A DNA stretch of 7,338 bases from assembly GCA_002327945.1 (NCBI GenBank), contig DCVY01000075.1, forward strand, positions 6,315 through 13,652, given 5' to 3'. The notes below the pieces were generated by a model that searched no databases, was not told the DNA's origin, and worked only from the letters and a program-made list of their open reading frames with translations. Source of the stretch: Acidovorax delafieldii. Its GTDB lineage: Bacteria; Pseudomonadota; Gammaproteobacteria; Burkholderiales; Burkholderiaceae_C. This document shows, in pieces, positions 5,086-7,338 of the stretch (its first letter is position 1; every line of letters starts with the position of its first letter). A program made the translations under genes and the position numbers.

Positions 5086-5199
5086 TCAGCGCGATCCCTG
5101 CGTTGTTTCGCTGCAAGGAGAAAGGGCTTTGCCAAGCTCGGTCCAGGCGGTGTTGGGGTAGTCCATCACCCGGGGCGACAGTGCGGGCACACTGCGCCA
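5086..5199 (-). other. Open in-frame stretch after the sensor gene's stop
   Basis: Immediately past the TGA that ends the CHASE-PAS-GGDEF-EAL gene, the same frame stays open for 37 codons to a second TGA (5088-5086). It contains VMDYPNTAWTELGKALSP, whose composition looks more like protein than random shadow. No family is recognised. It may be a former C-terminal tail cut off by a new stop, a decayed gene or chance. No clear terminator was found between this gene and dusA, although this 127-nt gap is where one would be expected. Confidence 0.3.
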
Positions 5200-7338
5200 T
5201 CACCCCTCGCCCAGCTGTCGCGCCAGCCACCCTTGCAGGGGTTCGGGTCTGGAAAAAAGATAGCCCTGCAGGCAGTCGCACTGGCTGGTGACCAGAAAGT
5301 CGGCCTGGGCGCGTGTTTCCACCCCCTCGGCCACCACGCGCAGCTTGAGGTGCCGTGCCACCGAAATGATGGACTGCACGATGGCGGTGTCGCTGGGGTC
5401 GTCGGGCGTGTCCTGCACAAAGCTTTTGTCGATTTTCAGCTCGTACAGGGGCAGCCGCTTGAGGTAGGCCAGGCTGGAATAGCCGGTGCCAAAATCGTCG
5501 ATGGAAAAGCGCACACCGAGCCGTCCCAGTTCGGTCATGCGGGCGATGGTGCCGTCAAGGTTTTCGATCAGCAGGCTTTCGGTGACCTCGAGGATGAGTT
5601 GGACTGCCGGAGCACCGGTCTGCGCGAGCATGCCGCGCACGCGTTCGACAAAATCGTCCTGGCGAAACTGGCGCGCGCTCACATTGACCGAGATCGACAG
5701 ATCCTGCCCCGCCGCGTGCAGGCGGGCCAGCGTCTCGCAGGCCTGCAGAATCATCCAGTCGCCCATGCGCAGGATCAGGCCTGCGGATTCCGCCACCGGA
5801 ATGAATCGGCTGGGCGGCACGTTGCCGCGCACCGGGTGGTTCCAGCGCATGAGCAGCTCACCGCCGATCACGGTGCCGGACGCATCGACCTGCGACTGCA
5901 CAAACGCAGCCAGCTGGCCCTCTGCGCTGGCTTTTTTCAGGTCTTGCTCCAGCGCCAGGCGCTCCTGCACGTCGGCTTGCATGTCGGCTTCATAGAAAAG
6001 GATGCGGTTGCGCCCCAGTTCCTTGGCGCGGTACATGGCGGTATCGGCCTCGCGCAGCAGGTCCTCGACTTCTTCGCTGCGCTTGGGGAAAAGGGTGATG
6101 CCGATGCTGCCGGTGCTGCTGTAAAGGTGGGTGTCGATGGTGTACGGCATCTCCAGGGCCACGCGCACGGCTTCGGCCGACAGCAAAGCACTGCGCGCGG
6201 CCGATTCCATGTCGGCGGCAATGTTGTCGAAAAGCAACACGAATTCGTCACCCCCAATGCGCGCGACGGTGTCGCCGGGGCGCTGCAACTGCGCAAGGCG
6301 CTGCGCTACCTGCTTGAGCAGCATATCCCCCAGCGAGTGCCCGCGGGCGTCGTTGATCTGCTTGAAATTGTCCAGATCGATGAACAACAAAGCCCCCACC
6401 TGCCCCGACTTGCGCGCCGACGCCAGGGCATGGTCCAGCCGGTCCAGCAGCATGCGGCGGTTGGGCAGGCCGGTCAGCGCGTCAAAGTAGGCCAGCTGGT
6501 GGGTGCGGGCCTCGGCCAGCTTGCGTTCGGTGATGTCCCGGGACAAGGCGATGAAACGGGGCTCCTGCCCGGGCGTGGCGCTTTCCTTGCGGGCGATGGA
6601 CAGTTCGAACCAGTGCGTCTGCTGCTCCAGTTCGAGGTGGTACTGGTGGCCGATCGAATAGCCCGTGTCGTGGGCCGCTTGCAGCGCAGCACGCAGTCCG
6701 ACGACAGCCTCTGGCGGCACAAACTCCTCCATCGTCCGGCCCAGGAACATCTCGGGCGGTGCGGCCAGCAGCACCGAACGCGCAGAACGGTAATGGTGGA
6801 TGCGCCCGTCCAGATCCACCTCGAACAACAGGTCGGGAATGGCATTGAGGGTGCTTTCCAGATCGTCCCGGGTGCTGCGCAGCGCTTGCAACATGCGGTG
6901 GGCCAGCCCCATGGCGCGCTCACGGCCCGTGGCCAGCACCCAGACCAGCCCGCCCACCAGCAGGCTCAGGGCAGCGCCCATGGCAGCAAACAGGTCGTTA
7001 TCGGAGTCATCAAACCGCTGCTCAAAAGGCGGCAACGGCTGCATCACCAACGTCCAGGTGCGGCCGCCCAGGTCCATCTGCTGCGTGGTGCGCAAACCTT
7101 GCAGCGCACCTTCCGGGGCGGCGGGAAGCTGGGTGGCGCCATGCAGCAGGCTGCCCCCCGATTCCGGGTTGCCGTCATAGATGGCCAGGTTGATGTCGGA
7201 GTCGCGCTGGGCCATCCCCTTGAGCAGGTCGGGCATGCGAAAAGGTGCCGACACCCAGCCCACAATGCCGCGCCGGCGACCTTCAACCGAGTCCAAGTCG
7301 GCATCCTTTTGATAAATGGGCAGGTACATGACCAGCCC
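5200..7338 (-). CDS. CHASE-PAS-GGDEF-EAL membrane c-di-GMP sensor (partial, N-terminus outside the window)
   Basis: The frame runs through the right edge, so the first transmembrane helix and most of the sensor domain are missing. Numbering from the methionine codon at 7329, residues 1-97 are the C-terminal part of a periplasmic CHASE domain (YLPIYQ, GWVSAPFRMPDLL, then a TWTLVMQPL strand). A transmembrane helix follows at about 113-133. A PAS domain with its PAC end (SRDITERK, 263-270) spans about 155-270. The GGDEF domain (about 275-445) has an intact GGDEF at 359-363 and the inhibitory RxxD site (R350-D353) at the canonical five-residue spacing. The EAL domain (about 455-700) reads ELL (491-493) but keeps N549, E581, DDFGTG (611-616), K632, AEGVET and Q688. 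The protein should make c-di-GMP and may also degrade it, in response to an external ligand sensed by CHASE. No ligand can be named. Confidence 0.92.
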   Translation of the reverse strand, partial: GLVMYLPIYQKDADLDSVEGRRRGIVGWVSAPFRMPDLLKGMAQRDSDINLAIYDGNPESGGSLLHGATQLPAAPEGALQGLRTTQQMDLGGRTWTLVMQPLPPFEQRFDDSDNDLFAAMGAALSLLVGGLVWVLATGRERAMGLAHRMLQALRSTRDDLESTLNAIPDLLFEVDLDGRIHHYRSARSVLLAAPPEMFLGRTMEEFVPPEAVVGLRAALQAAHDTGYSIGHQYHLELEQQTHWFELSIARKESATPGQEPRFIALSRDITERKLAEARTHQLAYFDALTGLPNRRMLLDRLDHALASARKSGQVGALLFIDLDNFKQINDARGHSLGDMLLKQVAQRLAQLQRPGDTVARIGGDEFVLLFDNIAADMESAARSALLSAEAVRVALEMPYTIDTHLYSSTGSIGITLFPKRSEEVEDLLREADTAMYRAKELGRNRILFYEADMQADVQERLALEQDLKKASAEGQLAAFVQSQVDASGTVIGGELLMRWNHPVRGNVPPSRFIPVAESAGLILRMGDWMILQACETLARLHAAGQDLSISVNVSARQFRQDDFVERVRGMLAQTGAPAVQLILEVTESLLIENLDGTIARMTELGRLGVRFSIDDFGTGYSSLAYLKRLPLYELKIDKSFVQDTPDDPSDTAIVQSIISVARHLKLRVVAEGVETRAQADFLVTSQCDCLQGYLFSRPEPLQGWLARQLGEG

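Noticed and set aside
5073..5199. Bidirectional terminator between dusA and the sensor gene
   Set aside because: Only short, imperfect pairings were found; no GC-rich stem followed by a T-tract.
1..7338. CRISPR array, tRNA, rRNA or attachment site
   Set aside because: No regularly spaced repeats, tRNA-like cloverleaf, rRNA sequence or integrase-linked direct repeats were seen.

Overview
The window is GC-rich DNA from a proteobacterium, most likely a betaproteobacterium of the order Burkholderiales (Comamonadaceae-like). That assignment is inferred from high-GC codon use, the DusA and SlyX sequence types and the abundance of c-di-GMP signalling genes. No rRNA or tRNA gene is present to confirm it. 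Genes lie on both strands in three blocks.

Block 1 (about 20-2165, + strand) is a compact two-gene bufferin operon. An AT-rich block and a match to the GTAACC-N16-CGAA promoter of SigF-type ECF sigma factors precede a leader of about 100 nt. The leader is followed by a secreted, six-cysteine BufA2-type precursor peptide. Seven nucleotides after it comes a single 560-codon gene that joins the MNIO/DUF692 peptide-modifying enzyme (BufB) to its DUF2063 partner (BufC), which are usually separate genes. By analogy with characterised bufferins, the peptide would have cysteines converted to thiooxazoles, be exported to the periplasm and bind copper. No sigma/anti-sigma pair and no DoxX-like BufD gene lies next to it in the window.

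Block 2 (about 1554-3749, - strand) converges on the operon. It holds an FHA-EAL c-di-GMP signalling gene and slyX, whose stop codon overlaps the end of the bufBC gene by 7 bp. The FHA-EAL frame has no stop at the natural end of the EAL domain. It stays open across all of slyX and antisense to the last third of bufBC, which suggests a lost stop codon or a sequence error. Upstream lie a perfect 8-bp-stem hairpin and a short remnant of an IS630-family transposase, then about 325 nt without a convincing gene but with a cluster of GTGCA/TGCAC words.

Block 3 holds dusA (+ strand, tRNA dihydrouridine synthase A), converging on a large - strand membrane-bound CHASE-PAS-GGDEF-EAL sensor that runs off the right edge, so its N-terminus is missing. 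Both EAL proteins keep the expected catalytic residues although their signature triads read ESL and ELL.
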